DNA of 64,000 nt from Datura wrightii (GCA_035772735.1 JASDFA010000007.1:89218001-89282000); one strand, 5' to 3'; shown: positions 1-11,350, counted from the stretch's first letter. Notes: a model not told the origin generated them from the sequence alone. Made by a program: numbers and translations.

Positions 1-875
1 GATTCTAGTGTTGTTAACGATCTGTCTTGGTTCAAGAAATTCTTGATATTGAGATGAAAATAACATTGGAGTTTTGTTCCTAGGTTTTGGAGTTATATTC
101 AATTTACATGGTTTTCTTGTACGAATTTTTGTAAGTTACAATTATGATTTCTTCTATATTTTGTGATTGTGATATTTCAACTATGAGTAGCTAAACCCAT
201 ATAGGGTTGTGGCAACCATGATGAATTAACACACATAGGTAAAACACTTAGTGATTCTTGAACGGGGTTTAATGCATGTATTGTTTTTCCCTTTGTTTTA
301 ATTATTTCTTAACGATTGCAAGAGTTGAAACTTGCCTTATTCTTACTTACTGGATCAAAGGGGTAGTGAATGGGAAAAGGGATTAACAACGGAGATTTGA
401 GGCTATCAACCCTCATATAATAGCTTGAATTGTTGGGGAATAGCTAATATGATATTAGGGGTAGGGTTAATTAAGCATTCACCCGTATACGGACCAAGTT
501 TCGTGGTGATAATCATCTAGATAGGGGACCAACCATTTAGGTGAACCTAACTTACCGATATTACATGCTAAACACTAGACTAGATCACTAGTGTAAAAGC
601 CTTATGGTTATGAAGTCTTGGGGAACACAATCCTAGTCAATTTGTTGATTGAATACAAACCAAAATTGATTTAAGCATCTATTAGTTCTTTACTATTGTT
701 TATTATTTTATTTCTTTACCCCCTTGGAAATAAGTAATCCGATAGTAATAGCTAATTACATTAACTCAAGTTCTTTCCATATTCCCTGTGGGATAAACCT
801 AAACCTTCTTTGGGTTCTATATTTGACATCGACTGCTTTATATCTTAATTGCGAGGTTTAATTCGGGTGACATCA
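1..875 (+). repeat. Partial 5' LTR of element A
   Basis: Base 1 aligns with 22999 in the 3' LTR, so the U3 part is missing because the window starts inside the LTR. It ends in gacatca at 875, the same end as the 3' LTR at 23883, and the primer site follows five bases later. There is no gene here. The two copies differ by scattered substitutions and small indels, which indicates an old insertion. Confidence 0.9.
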
Positions 876-880
876 AATTT

Positions 881-898
881 TGGCGCCGTTGCCGGAGA
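881..898 (+). other. Primer binding site of A (tRNA-Asp type)
   Basis: TGGCGCCGTTGCCGGAGA matches the 3' end of plant tRNA-Asp with one difference from the copies in B and C (GGGGA there). It lies five bases after the LTR end, where minus-strand DNA synthesis would be primed. Confidence 0.88.
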
Positions 899-1003
899 AT
901 ACGGCTAAGGCTTTTTTAAATTGTGTTTGCCTTACTTTTGGTTCTTATTTCCTTTTTATTTTTCTTTTGTTGTTTTTGTACTTAATAGGTTTTCGGTTCG
1001 TGC

Positions 1004-3065
1004 ATGCCCAGTACTAGGAGCCAAGGAAAATCCCTAGTTCAAATCAATCACAAACTTAAACAAACACTAAGAAATTTGAGACGAATGACCAACATACAAG
1101 AGCAGGAGACAGTGGACCAAGCTACAGCGAGAATGTTGGCTGTGGAACAAGCTCGGGCTAGGGATCGTGAGTTAGCTAGGGTTGCTAAAGAGCAATGCCT
1201 AGCTGCTGAAACAGAGCGAGCTAGAAGGAATAGAGGTCCAAACCCATAGAGACACCGGTATTTCAATGATGATGATGATGCTGATATTGACGAAGCCGGT
1301 GCCATTGGAGCTATTATCCCTCCCCCTTTGCCTGTTGGGGCCAAGTTTTATATTACCAGTGCTATCATCCAACTACTCAACATGAAGGGGATATTTTTGG
1401 GTCATGCAACTGATGATGCACATACTCACTTGACAAATTTCGTAGGTATCTGCAAAGCCTACAAACAACCGAGAGAGAGTCAGGATGCGATTCAGCTGAG
1501 GTTATTTCCCTTTTCATTAGGGACTGAGGCAATGCTATAGTTGGCAGAACTGCCCAACGATTCTATCACTATATGGAGGGAGTTGGAAAGAGCTTTTCTT
1601 GAAAGATCTTTCCCACCTTCTAGAGCCTTGCAGTTAAAAGATGAGATATACAACTTCAGGCAGTTTCTGAGGCACTTCACAAGACATGCTTGAGGTTCGA
1701 CAAGAAGCTTAAAAGGGTGCTCAACCACAGGATCCCAGAAGATACATTGCTGGAAATTTTCTATAGATCTTTAAATGCTAACACCAAGGTGGTGGTTGAT
1801 ACCGTATTTGGCAGATCATTTATGAGTCACACTTATGCTGAAGCTACTGATCTACAAGATAGAATCACTAAAACCAATTGTGCATGGCACATAAGAGAGT
1901 CGAAGATTCTGCCTGGTTCTTATGCGGTAGGTATGTCTGCATAACAGAGAAGAAAAGATGGAGAATGAGATCAAGATATTGCTGAGATAAAGGCCACAGT
2001 GGGGCTGCTTGCTAAGCATTTGATGGGGGCCAGAGCTGAAAAGGTGAATGTTGTGGGTTCTCAGGGCAAGGCCCCAAAAAATAATAGAGGTGAATTTGAA
2101 TTTGAAGAGGAAGCAAACTATCTAAATGATCAAGGGGCAGGTTTCCAGACCAACACCCAAGGGTCTAATAAAGAATCTTGGCATCAAGGTCAGGCGAATC
2201 AAGGTAAGAACTATTACAGGGATAACAATTACAACCGAGGCCAATATAGAGACAATGGAGATTGGAATAAGCGTGAGAAGTACAAGAATGATACAAGCGG
2301 TTTGTATGTCTCTCCAAGCAATCGTGAGCCAGAGTCTAGTGGCTCAAGGTTGAAGACATGTTGTACAAAGTACTTAAGTAGATGAAGGAAACAAATGGCC
2401 ATTTTAAGGAGCTCCGTGCTGATATTTTTGGTACAAATCAAAAGGTGGAATCACATGCCTTGGCCAGTAAGAAAATTCAGCAGCAGTTGAGTCAGATATC
2501 TATTGCGATGAATCAGAGGCAGAAAGGAACATTTCCCAGCAACACAGTGCAAAATCTGAAAAATGACAGTCACTACATGGCGGTCATTACTAGGAGTGGG
2601 AAGGCGACAGTTGATCCTCCAAGGCCGGTTATGATTTATGAGACAGAAGAGCCCGTAATGATTGATGATGATAGGATAGCAGATTCCGCAGACCCAATTT
2701 TTGGTTGATGATTCTATGGTGATGAATGCTCCTAGTAATGCAAGGGAGCATGAATCTGGCAATGAGAAAGAGAAGGAGGCACCGCAAAAGTTCACACCTA
2801 TTCCTAGATTTCCTCCCCCTTTTCCACAACAGTTGAATAAAAAGGTCGAAGATAGGAACTATAACAAATTCATCTCCATGTTGAAACAATTATCTGTGAA
2901 CATAGAATTAGTCGAGGCACTTGAGCAGATGCCCAGCTATGATAAATTCATGAAGGACCTTGTCACTAAAAAGAGGACTGTGAGCTTCGAACCTGCAGAT
3001 AATTTGCACCACCATAGTGCAATAGTGTCCCATTCTCTTGTTCAGAAGAAGGAAGACCATGGAGC
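1004..3065 (+). pseudogene. gag: gag of element A (broken)
   Basis: Capsid/nucleocapsid precursor that would form the virus-like particle in the cytoplasm. It starts at the ATG at 1004. The N-terminus is basic and glutamine-rich (MPSTRSQGK). The core Athila/Tat gag signature LRLFPFSLGTEA is visible near 1490-1530. A hydrophilic region rich in N, G, Q and Y follows (2130-2350), then a proline-rich stretch FPPPFPQQLNKK near 2810 leading into protease. The frame is cut by stops at about 1247 and 1538, a shift near 1690 and further stops near 1942 and 2385. No complete zinc knuckle is evident. This is a dead copy, recognised by comparison with the better-preserved gag of B and C. Confidence 0.8.
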
Positions 3066-3420
3066 GTTCACCATACCATGCTCTATTGGAGCCTTTAATT
3101 TTGCTAAGGCGCTATGTGATCTGGGAGCTAGTATTAACTTGATGCCGCTAGCAGTGTTCAAACAGTTGCGCTTGGGATCCCCCAAACCGACTACAATGCG
3201 GCTTTTGATGGCAGATCGTACAGTGAAGAATCTAGTGTGAATTCTATATGATGTTCTAGTGAAGGTGGAGTCCTTTATATTTCTGGCTGATTTTTTCATC
3301 CTGGACTGTGAAGTTTATTTTGAGGTCCTCATTATTTTGGGGCGACCATTCCTCGCCACTGGACGTGGTCTTATAGATATGGAGAGTTGACAGCTTAAAT
3401 TCCAGTAGAAGTGACATTAA
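3066..3420 (+). pseudogene. PR: Retropepsin-like protease of A (broken)
   Basis: Aspartic protease that would process the polyprotein. The active-site region reads ALCDLGASINLMP (catalytic Asp codon 3118-3120), the DLGAS form usual in this branch. The flap-to-end signature ILGRPFLATGRGLID follows at about 3335-3380. Frame breaks include TGA at 3238-3240 and a stop just after the ILGRPFLATG block. It lies between gag and RT as expected. Confidence 0.8.
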
Positions 3421-3909
3421 ATGTATGCATATCCATGAAACAAGAAAATGATATGAGGGTGGTCTCAGTAATTGATGTTGTGGAGCCTGAGTTCCCAATT
3501 ATGCCTATAGAGGAATTATTGATTCTGGATGACTTAGTAGCAGTCTTGATGAATGTTGGTGCTAATGAGATCCATGGGGGTGAAGGGATAGTTAATGCAC
3601 CTGCTAGTGTGGTGTCATACAATTATGCTCCAAAGAAGATTGATCTTGACTTGAAGAATCGGGTGACTCCACTAGCCAAGCCATCTATTGAGGAGCCTCT
3701 GGGATTAGAGCTCAAAGCAGTCCCGTCTCACTTAAAGTATGTATTTTTGGGAGATGGTAACACTTTATCAGTCATTATTGCAGCTGACTTAGAGGAATGG
3801 CAGGTGGAGGCTTCGGTCTCTATTTTGAATAGATATAAAAAAACATCGGGTGGACCATTGCAGACATTATTGAAATCCCAGCTGGTATTTGCACTCAAAA
3901 GATCCAGCT

Positions 3910-4640
3910 AGAGCTAGAACGTATTCCTAGCATTGAGCATCAGCATAGGTTGAATCCACCTATGCAAGAGGTGGTCAAGAAGGAAATCATCAAGTGGTTA
4001 GATGCGGGTGTGGTTTACCCTATTGCTTACAGCAAATGGGTGAGCCCAGTTTAGTGTGTACCGAAGAAGGGAGGAATCACGATGGTCCCAAATGTCAATA
4101 ATGAGCTCATTCCACTCAGATCAGTCACCGGTTGGAGAGTATGCATGGACTACAGGAAGTTAAACCGTTGGACTCAGAAAGATCACTTTCCTATGCCATA
4201 CATGGATAAGATGTTAGACCGACTTATAGGCAGAGGATGGTACTGTTTCCTTGATAGTTATTCGAGGTACAATCAGATTTCTATAGCCCCTCAAGACCAA
4301 GAGAAGACTACGTTCACTTGTACATATGGTACATTTGCATTTAAGAGGATGTTGTTCGAGTTATGTAATGCACCCGCCACTTTTCAGCATTGCATGATGT
4401 CCATATATTCTGACACAGTGGAAGACATTATTAAAGTCTTTATGTATGACTTTTTGGTGGTGGATGATTCATTTGAAGACTGTTTGGCCCATTTGAGCGA
4501 GGTGCTGCAGCTATGTGAAGAGACCAACTTGGTGCTTAATTGGGAAAAGTCCCATTTCATGGTCAAAGAAGGTATAGTGCTAGGCCATAAGATTTTTGGT
4601 AAGGGCATTGGGGTGGACCGAGCCTAGATCGAGGTAATTG
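3910..4640 (+). pseudogene. RT: Reverse transcriptase of A (broken, active site altered)
   Basis: RNA-dependent DNA polymerase domain. Blocks seen in order: AGVVYPIAYSKWVSPV, CVPKKGG, GWRVCMDYRKLN, LDSYSRYNQISIAP, TFAFKRMLFELCNAPATFQ and FMYDFLVV. The last is the YXDD box and reads MYDF (4442-4453) where the branch normally has two aspartates, so one metal-binding Asp is replaced by Tyr. Stops occur at 4053 and 4625. The domain would be non-functional even if read through. Confidence 0.85.
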
Positions 4641-5230
4641 CTGGTCTACCACCTCCAATTTCTATGAAAGGTGTTCGAAGCTTTTTGGGTCATATAGGGT
4701 TTTACAGAAGATTCATCAAGGACTTCTCCAATATTGCACATCCTTTGTGTAAACTGCTTGAGAAGGAGGTGAAGTTTGTTGTTGATGAGGCATTTCTAAA
4801 GGCATTTGAATGCCTAAAAGAGAGATTGACTACTGCCCCAATTATAGTAGCACCTGACTGGTGTTTATCATTTGAGGTTAGGTGTGATACTAGAGGAGTG
4901 GCCCTGGGAGCTATGTTGGGTCAAAGTCATGAAAAGATTTTCCATCCTATTTATTATGGTAGCAAGGCTCTAAATGAAGCTTAGAAAAATTACAACGTGA
5001 CAGAACAGGAGCTGTTGGCTATAGTTTTTGCATTTGAGAAGTTTTGGGCCTACTTGCTGGGAACTAAGGTGATAGTACATTCATACCATGCAACTTTGAG
5101 ATATCTGATGGAAAAGAAGGATGCCAAGACACGGTTGAATGGATGGGTACTGCTGCTGCAAGAGTTCAAGTTCGAGGTAAAGGATCGGAAGGGGACTGAA
5201 AACCAGGTGGCGGATCACTTATTGTGATTG
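4641..5230 (+). pseudogene. RH: Connection and RNase H domains of A (broken)
   Basis: Begins with the thumb block GVRSFLGHIGFYRRFIKDFS (about 4671-4730), then the RNase H motifs FEVRCDTRGVALGAMLGQ, YNVTEQELLAIVFAFEKF and KDRKGTENQVADHL. The histidine-centred motif reads HSYHATLRYL where an Asp (HTDHAALRYL type) is normal, so a catalytic Asp has become Tyr. A TAG at 4982 interrupts the frame. This domain would degrade the RNA of the RNA-DNA hybrid. Confidence 0.82.
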
Positions 5231-5339
5231 CAACCGATGCAGCACTTTGAGATGAGCATGACATAGATGATGCATTCCCAGACGAGAAAGTTTTAGCAAC
5301 CTCACAGGATCTCATCCCATGGTTTTCAGACTTTGCTAA

Positions 5340-6580
5340 TTATCTGGTGAGTGATGTTGTGCCAGAGCACTTATCTTTTCACCAGACCAAGAAGTTTATG
5401 TATGACGTGCAGAAATTTTTCTGGGATGAGCCCTACTTATTTTGCATATGTGCTGATGGGGTGATTCGAAGATGCATGCCCGAGGTAGAGATGTTGAGTA
5501 TACTGGAGGCTTTCCACTCATCCCCTGTTGAGGGTCACCACAACGGGATTCGCACACAATATTCTGCAATGTGGGTATTATTGGCAAACCATTCACCAGG
5601 ATTCGCATGATTTTGCAAAGGCATGTGATGCATGCCAAAGGCAAGGAGGCATATAACGGAGGCATGAGCTTCCTCTTACTCCAATCCTGGTCATTGAGCT
5701 ATTTGATTTGTGGGGCATTAATTTAATGGGCCCATTTTTCAGCTCAAATGGGATGAAATACATACTCGTTGCTATTGACTATGTTTCGAAATGGGTGGAA
5801 GCAGTTGCGCTTACAAATAATAAAGGGAAGAGTGTCACAACATTCTTGAAGCGGAATATATTTGCTAGATTCGGGACTCCAAGAGACATCATTAATGATG
5901 GGGGTTCACACTTCTGTAATTGGTTGTTTCATTCTTTAATGGAAAAACATGGGGTAAAACACAGGGAGGAAACACCCTATCATCCGCAGTGTAGTGGGCA
6001 GGTTGAAGTCACATACCGGGAGATAAAGACCATCTTGGCGAAGACTGTGAATGCTAACCTGACAAATTGGGCAAAGAAGTTAGATGATGCTTTATGGGCT
6101 TATCAGACCGCATTCAAGACATCTATAGGTATGTCTCCGTATCAACTTGTTTATGGAAAAGCATGTCATCTTCCGGTGGAACTTGAGCACAAAGCTATGT
6201 GGGCGCTTAAGAAGCTGAATTTAGGTTGGAGCGAAGCTGCGAACTTGAGGCTTGATCAGTTGAATAAGCTAGATGAATTTTGTTTGAAAGCCTATGAGAG
6301 TTCTGAAATTTATAAATTGAGAATGAAGATTCAGCATGAAGAGAAGATTGAGAAGAGAGAGTTCAGCCCTGGTGATATGGTGTTACTATTTAATTATAGG
6401 CTTCGCTTGTTTCCTAGCAATTTGAAGTCCAAATAGTTGGGGCCTTTTCGAGTGGTTCAAGAATTCTTCCATGGGGAAATTGAACTAGAAAATCATGAAG
6501 GAAAGCACTTTAAAGTTAACGATCAATGGGTAAAAGCATATCTGGGGAGAAGCGAAGAAATAAAGACGGTGGATCTCTAG
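5340..6580 (+). pseudogene. IN: Integrase of A (broken, first catalytic Asp lost)
   Basis: Integrase inserts the cDNA into the genome. The N-terminal zinc region (HSSPVEGHHNGIRT, then KACDACQRQGG in another frame) is split by a frameshift near 5605. In the catalytic core the first acidic site reads WGINLMGPF (Asn codon 5720-5722 instead of Asp). The second Asp (NDGGSHF, codon 5897-5899) and the Glu (SGQVEV, codon 6005-6007) are present. The C-terminus has MSPYQLVYGKACHLPVELEH, typical of the Athila/Tat branch. A TAG at 6434 precedes LGPFRVVQEFFHGEIELE, and pol ends at KTVDL-stop near 6580. Confidence 0.87.
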
Positions 6581-6614
6581 GCTCTTGGTTAAATTTGAGT
6601 AACCCGAGGACTTG

Positions 6615-6662
6615 TGTCGTGCCATGACGTTAAATCAGGCGCTGCATGGGAGGCAACCCATG
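6615..6662 (+). promoter_or_regulatory. Post-pol hairpin block of A, copy 1
   Basis: About 35 bases after the integrase stop lies GACGTTAAATCAGGCGCTG followed by a hairpin with stem CATGGG/CCCATG (6645-6650, 6657-6662) and loop AGGCAA. Related blocks occur at 16264-16311, 10726-10767 and, on the minus strand, 39627-39666, with different but still paired stem bases. I infer a conserved RNA structure of unknown role. Confidence 0.65.
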
Positions 6663-6698
6663 GAGATGTTTTGATGAAGTTTGAATAGTCAAAATACC

Positions 6699-8111
6699 TG
6701 ATCTTGGGCAGAATTATATGACCAAGTGATACTCAAATGCTTCATTTCGTCTTGTTTATCCATCGATATTTGTACATTCTCATGTGATTTGTAGTTAAAA
6801 GATGAATTTATACTAACCAACATGATTAGTGTTGTTTTGCAGGAAAAATGTAATTTTAGGAAGCTAAGATGCATGTTGGGAGAAATCGAGAATGGACTCA
6901 GAAGCGAGCAGTAGAAAGGCCAAGGAAATGCAGCAAATTAAGGGGCTCCGCGATGGAGCCGTGTCACGCTACCATCGCAGAGGCATTCTGCCCCGGATGA
7001 TTAAAATAGGCCAAGTTCCAGTAAAGGTTCGCGTTGGAGCCGTGGCACATTAGCAAAGCCCCACGTTGCACGCCGTTGAACGTTGGGCATAATTACCTGG
7101 AGGACCGAATTCCAGTGAAGGTCCGCGTTTGTGGCGTGTCAGGGAGGCAGTCCTCCACGATGCACTCCGTGACACGTTGCTTCTTATTTCGGAAAAAATT
7201 TCCACTAGTATAAATAGCACACTTAGGTTTATTTTTAGTTATTCTGACTTGGTTGAGCAAGAACATGGGTTACAGGCAGTTGAGGAGATGAAAATCTTAG
7301 GGTTCTTCTCTAACTCTTTCTCCTTTATTTCAATTGTTTGTATGATTTACACTCATTTAATGATGTTTAATCCACAAATGAGTGGCTAAATTCACTTTTT
7401 GCTGAGGTTAAGAACATTTGTAGTGGAATGTAATTATTGATCATCTTGGTTTTTTATCTTTTCTTCTATGGTTGTTCTATTAATTCTTGTTCTTACTGCA
7501 TTAATGTTTGACCAATATTAATGTATATCTAAAAAATCCGGTTTGTGCTCGAAATAGAAAGAAATTGGAAAGTTGTGAATTGGTAGGATATGATCTCTTC
7601 TTGGTTTGGGAAAATTGAGAATTGATTTACCTTCAGAATAGAAATATATCTGAAAGTCGTATTAGTCAATTAAGGAATCGGTTTCGTATGGCTAAAACAT
7701 GAATTTCTTCTTATCACAGAAATGTAGGTGGAAGGTTCATGATTCTTAAGTTGGGTTAAATACGAGAGTTTTAATCCATAGGCAATAATTCTTGACTATC
7801 AACCGAAGGAAAGATTAACCGATTTGTATCAATAAATTGCTTCCCTGCATGTTCGTTTTAGCCTCAGCATGCTTATTACTATAGTTCAGACTCAATTTGT
7901 ACATTTGTTTTAGATTAGTATAAATTAAGAAACAAACTCCCAACATCTTCTTGAAACTGTTGTCTGCATTATTAGAGTTAGAGTTTATTAACGCTTGATT
8001 CGATTATTACCTTGGTCCAGTCCTTGTGGGATCGATACTTGGCTACTCTAGCCATTTTACTACTTGTTCGACCACGTGCACTTGCGTGTAGGCATTCCAA
8101 ACCATCAAACA
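6699..8111 (+). repeat. 5' LTR of B (1413 bp)
   Basis: Direct repeat of 15032-16256. It is 188 bp longer because the 3' copy lacks the bases equivalent to about 7361-7546. It holds a GC-rich word array (6944-7175) directly upstream of a TATA box (7209-7217). A 3' half resembling leader sequence follows, ending ACTTGCGTGTAGGCATTCC and AAACA. No coding capacity is credible here. Confidence 0.93.
6944..7217 (+). promoter_or_regulatory. LTR promoter of B: palindromic word array plus TATA box
   Basis: Repeated variants of CTCCGCGATGGAGCCGTGTC and CTCCGTGACACG, with spacers such as ATTCCAGT, precede TATAAATAG at 7209-7217. The same arrangement is in the 3' LTR (TATAAATAG at 15540-15548) and, on the minus strand, in both LTRs of C. 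The TATA box assignment is by sequence and position; the transcription start was not determined. Confidence 0.7.
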
Positions 8112-8117
8112 AGTTTT

Positions 8118-8135
8118 TGGCGCCGTTGCCGGGGA
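8118..8135 (+). other. Primer binding site of B (tRNA-Asp)
   Basis: TGGCGCCGTTGCCGGGGA, an exact match by recollection to the 3' end of tRNA-Asp, starting six bases after the LTR end. It is identical to the site of C. Confidence 0.92.
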
Positions 8136-8239
8136 TTGGAAATTGGTGAAATTATTTTCTTCAGTGTTAGTTTAGGATTTCTTATTAGTGCTGACAACTT
8201 GGTCTTAGCCTGTCTTTCGCAGATATTGAATTCTGTTGA

Positions 8240-10633
8240 ACACTGGCAAGAGACAAGCAGCTGGTGGATTCACACTTAGAGCCGGAAAGACAATTCCATC
8301 GTCAAAGGAGAGAAGCTCTAGAGAGAAAGCTGCAGTTGCTCAGACAAACAATCCTGGAGCAACAACAGAATCCACCAATTGTAAGGGCAGTGTTAGTACC
8401 CGAGGAAATGGCAGCTAGGCCGGTTCGCGAAGTGGAAATCCCACATGCTAACAACGTTACATCTAGCATTCGAAAACCTGAGCCAGGAGGGAGGTTCGAG
8501 CTTAAACAGAATATGGTGCAATTTCTGCACACCAGCGGGCAATTCACAGGTCTCCCTCACGAGGATCCACAACAACATCTCCGAAACCTTTTGGAGATAA
8601 GTCACACTTACATCCCCGCGGGAGTGTCATTCGATTACGTCAGGCTTACATTGTTCCCATTTTCACTATTGGGAGAAGCAAAGAGGTGGCTGAAAGCTGA
8701 GCCACCTAATTCCATCACTACTTGGGATGATCTTGCAAAGAAATTCTTGATACGATTCTTTCCATCCGGTAAAACAGAAATACTTAGAAGTCAAATTCTA
8801 AGTTTCAAACAAAGAGAGGGGGAGAATCTGTATCAAGCTTGGGAATGATTCAAATCTATGTTGCGGGATTGTCCTCATCATCACCAATCAAATGATGTGC
8901 TGGTGCATACTTTCATAGAGGGTTTGGAACCCCACACAAAAATTTTGCTAGACTCAACAGCTGGGGGACAAGCATTAGAAAAAACTTATGAGGAGCTATG
9001 TACTTTGTTAAACCGTATTTCACAGGGAAATCTAGAGTGGAATGCGGACTCTTCTAGAGGAGGAACAAGGAAAATGACAGGAGTCTTGGAAGTGGATGGT
9101 TTTACAGCTATCGCTGCCCAGATAGTTGCATTACAGAATCAACTCAACACCCACTTCAACAATATGAGCATGAATCAGTCTCAAGCCCCAGTGAATGTAG
9201 TGTAGCAAATTTGGTGTGAAGTGTGCAACAGTAATGAACACTCAGCTGAGTGTTGTGGTACGAATCCTAATTCAGTGAACTTTGTTGGTAATGTACAGAG
9301 AAATAATCACCAACAGTATGGCAACAACTACAACTCTAATTGGAGGAGTCATCTGAATTTCTCTTGGGGTAGTAACAACCATCAAGGGCAGAGTTCGAGT
9401 CAGGGGGCGCAGAGAAATCAAGGAGGGCAACAAAACTATCAATCGCAATACAGAAGCAACAATGCACCTCCTCCCCCACCATCACCCAACATTGAGGAAA
9501 TGTTCAAACCAATGATAGCTAACAAAGCTCAATTGCAGGCTGACTATGTGAAATTGGCAGCCGATGTAAAGAACAATCAGTTAGCTACAAAGGCATTGGA
9601 GTACCAGTTTGGGCAACTAGCTCGAGCTCAGAACACCAGGCCGAGAGGAGGACTTCCGAGTGACACTGACCCCAACCCCAAGCAAGTGAATGCAGTGACC
9701 ACAAGGAGTGGTTTACAACTCAAGGAGGTGGAACCAGAAAGACCACCACAGCAGTGGGGAGCAGTGGAGAATGAGAGGGAACACATTGATGATAGGGGGA
9801 AGGAGAAGGAAGCTGAACCAGAAAGACCACCACCCCCGTTCCCTCAAAGATTAAAGAAACAAAAGGAGGAAGCGTGTTTCAAAAAGTTCATGGAGGTGCT
9901 TAAACAGGTACACATTAATTTACCTCTTGTTGATGTTTTGCAGGGAGTGCCAAAGTACGCAAAATATATCAAGGACATCGTGGCGAACAAAAGCAGGTTG
10001 ACGGAGTACGCTACGGTGGCGCTTACGGAGGAGTGCACTTCCCGGATACAAAATAGGTTGCCCACAAAGCTCAAAGACCCTAGGAGCTTTACAATTTAAC
10101 ATACAATCGGGCAGAGTATCCGAGCTCGTGGATTATGCGATTTGGGAGCGAGCATTAACTTGATGTCGACATTGGTATTCAAGAAGTTGGGGCTAGGAAG
10201 TCCTAGACCAACGACAGTGATCTTACAACTAGAGGATCGTTCTTTGTCCAGACCTGATGGCATTGTGGAGGACGTGCTAGTGCAAGTGGGCTCCCTTATC
10301 TTCCCGGTAGACTTCGTTGTGCTGGATTTTGAGCCGGATGCAGAAGTCCCATTTATTTTGGGACGTCCTTTCTTGGCAACCGGGAAAGCGCTGATTGATG
10401 TAGCTGCAGGGCAGCTAACCATGCGAGCACACGACAAGGTGGAGGTATTTGATGTGTACAAGGCCACGAAGCTTCCGGCCGTGTATGAGGAACTCTCAGT
10501 GATCAACGTGCTTGATCGAGCGAATATTGCTCAAAGTGTTGATTCGCGAGAGCCAATGGGAAAACCACCGGTGAAGGACCCCCCCAAAAGTGGAATCGTG
10601 GCGAGAAGATCAAAATGCCATGGTCGCAGTTAA
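8240..10633 (+). pseudogene. gag-PR: gag-protease polyprotein of B, one frame with three stops
   Basis: A single frame encodes gag (LTLFPFSLLGEAKRWLKAEP near 8645-8705; TTWDDLAKKFLIRFFP), one zinc knuckle CEVCNSNEHSAECC near 9219-9260, a proline-rich APPPPPSPNIEEMF and protease (GLCDLGASINLM, Asp codon 10139-10141; FILGRPFLATGKALID near 10350-10395). It is interrupted only by TGA near 8846, TAG near 9203 and TAA near 10098; C has sense codons at all three. No ATG lies between the upstream in-frame TGA (8237) and the conserved N-terminus, so the true start is unclear. After protease the frame drifts and ends. There is no RT. Confidence 0.88.
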
Positions 10634-10725
10634 TGGGCATCGGTGTAAGCAGGACAGGGGTGAGGACGGTAGTCGAGAGAAGACGTCTGTCACCCTAGAG
10701 GATGACTTAGCTTCAATGACATCAT

Positions 10726-10767
10726 GCCGCGACAATAAACCAGGTGCTGCACGGGAGGCAACCCGTG
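10726..10767 (+). promoter_or_regulatory. Post-protease hairpin block of B
   Basis: GCCGCGACAATAAACCAGG leads into the hairpin CACGGG-AGGCAA-CCCGTG (10750-10767). In B it follows protease by about 100 bases rather than integrase, showing that the RT-IN block lies missing upstream of it. Confidence 0.65.
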
Positions 10768-10997
10768 AAATTGTTGTAATAATTGAGTAGAATTAGTAGA
10801 AAAGAAAAAAAAAAGAAAACAGAAAAATAGAAAAATAAAAATAAAAACAAAAATTGTGTTTTATGTTGAAACCTTTGAATTCTAACCAATTTCTTGTTGT
10901 GAGATGAATTTCAGGTTGAACGGAGTGTAAAAATGCAAAGGATCACAAAGGAAAAATCGAGGTGAGCAAAATAATGAAAAGTGGCAAAATAGTGAGC

Positions 10998-11220
10998 CTG
11001 CGCGATGGCTCCGTGTCACGGAGGAGGGCCTCCGCGTTACCCTCCGTGACACGTTGAGGTGTAATTTTAGAATTTTTAAAATTCCAGAACACCTCCGCGT
11101 TGGCTCCGTGTCACAGAGGGGGTGCTCCACATTACCCTCCGTGACATGTTGAGGTGTTAATCGCGACGGGTCACACCGGGTCGCCGGGTGACCCGCGTGA
11201 AAATCCTCCTTTTTAACCCC
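10998..11220 (+). promoter_or_regulatory. Internal promoter-like region of B, upstream of the extra gene
   Basis: Two roughly 100-bp units carry CGATGGCTCCGTGTCACGGA and CCTCCGTGACACGTTGAGGT, the same words as in the LTR promoter. They are separated by an AT-rich spacer with AAATTCCAG. Next comes the palindromic run GGGTCACACCGGGTCGCCGG with GTGACCCG, then CTTTTTAACCCC (11209-11220) at the place where C has a TATA-like box. B's TATA looks decayed. Function is inferred. Confidence 0.5.
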
Positions 11221-11350
11221 GATTTCCTTCATTTTTTCTCCATTTCTCATCCTCTCCATAACAATCACCCAAAAATCCCCCCTTCCCCAACATGACACGG
11301 ACCTAGGCACGAGTTTTCTTCAACTTTTCTTCAATTTTATCGAACTAAAG

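Noticed and set aside
881..898. tRNA-like sequences at primer sites (also 8118, 42198, 27357, 30441, 60801)
   Set aside because: Only the 15-18 bases complementary to a tRNA 3' end are present; there is no tRNA gene.
10096..10506. 136-codon minus-strand frame opposite the protease of B
   Set aside because: Shadow of the conserved protease frame on the plus strand.
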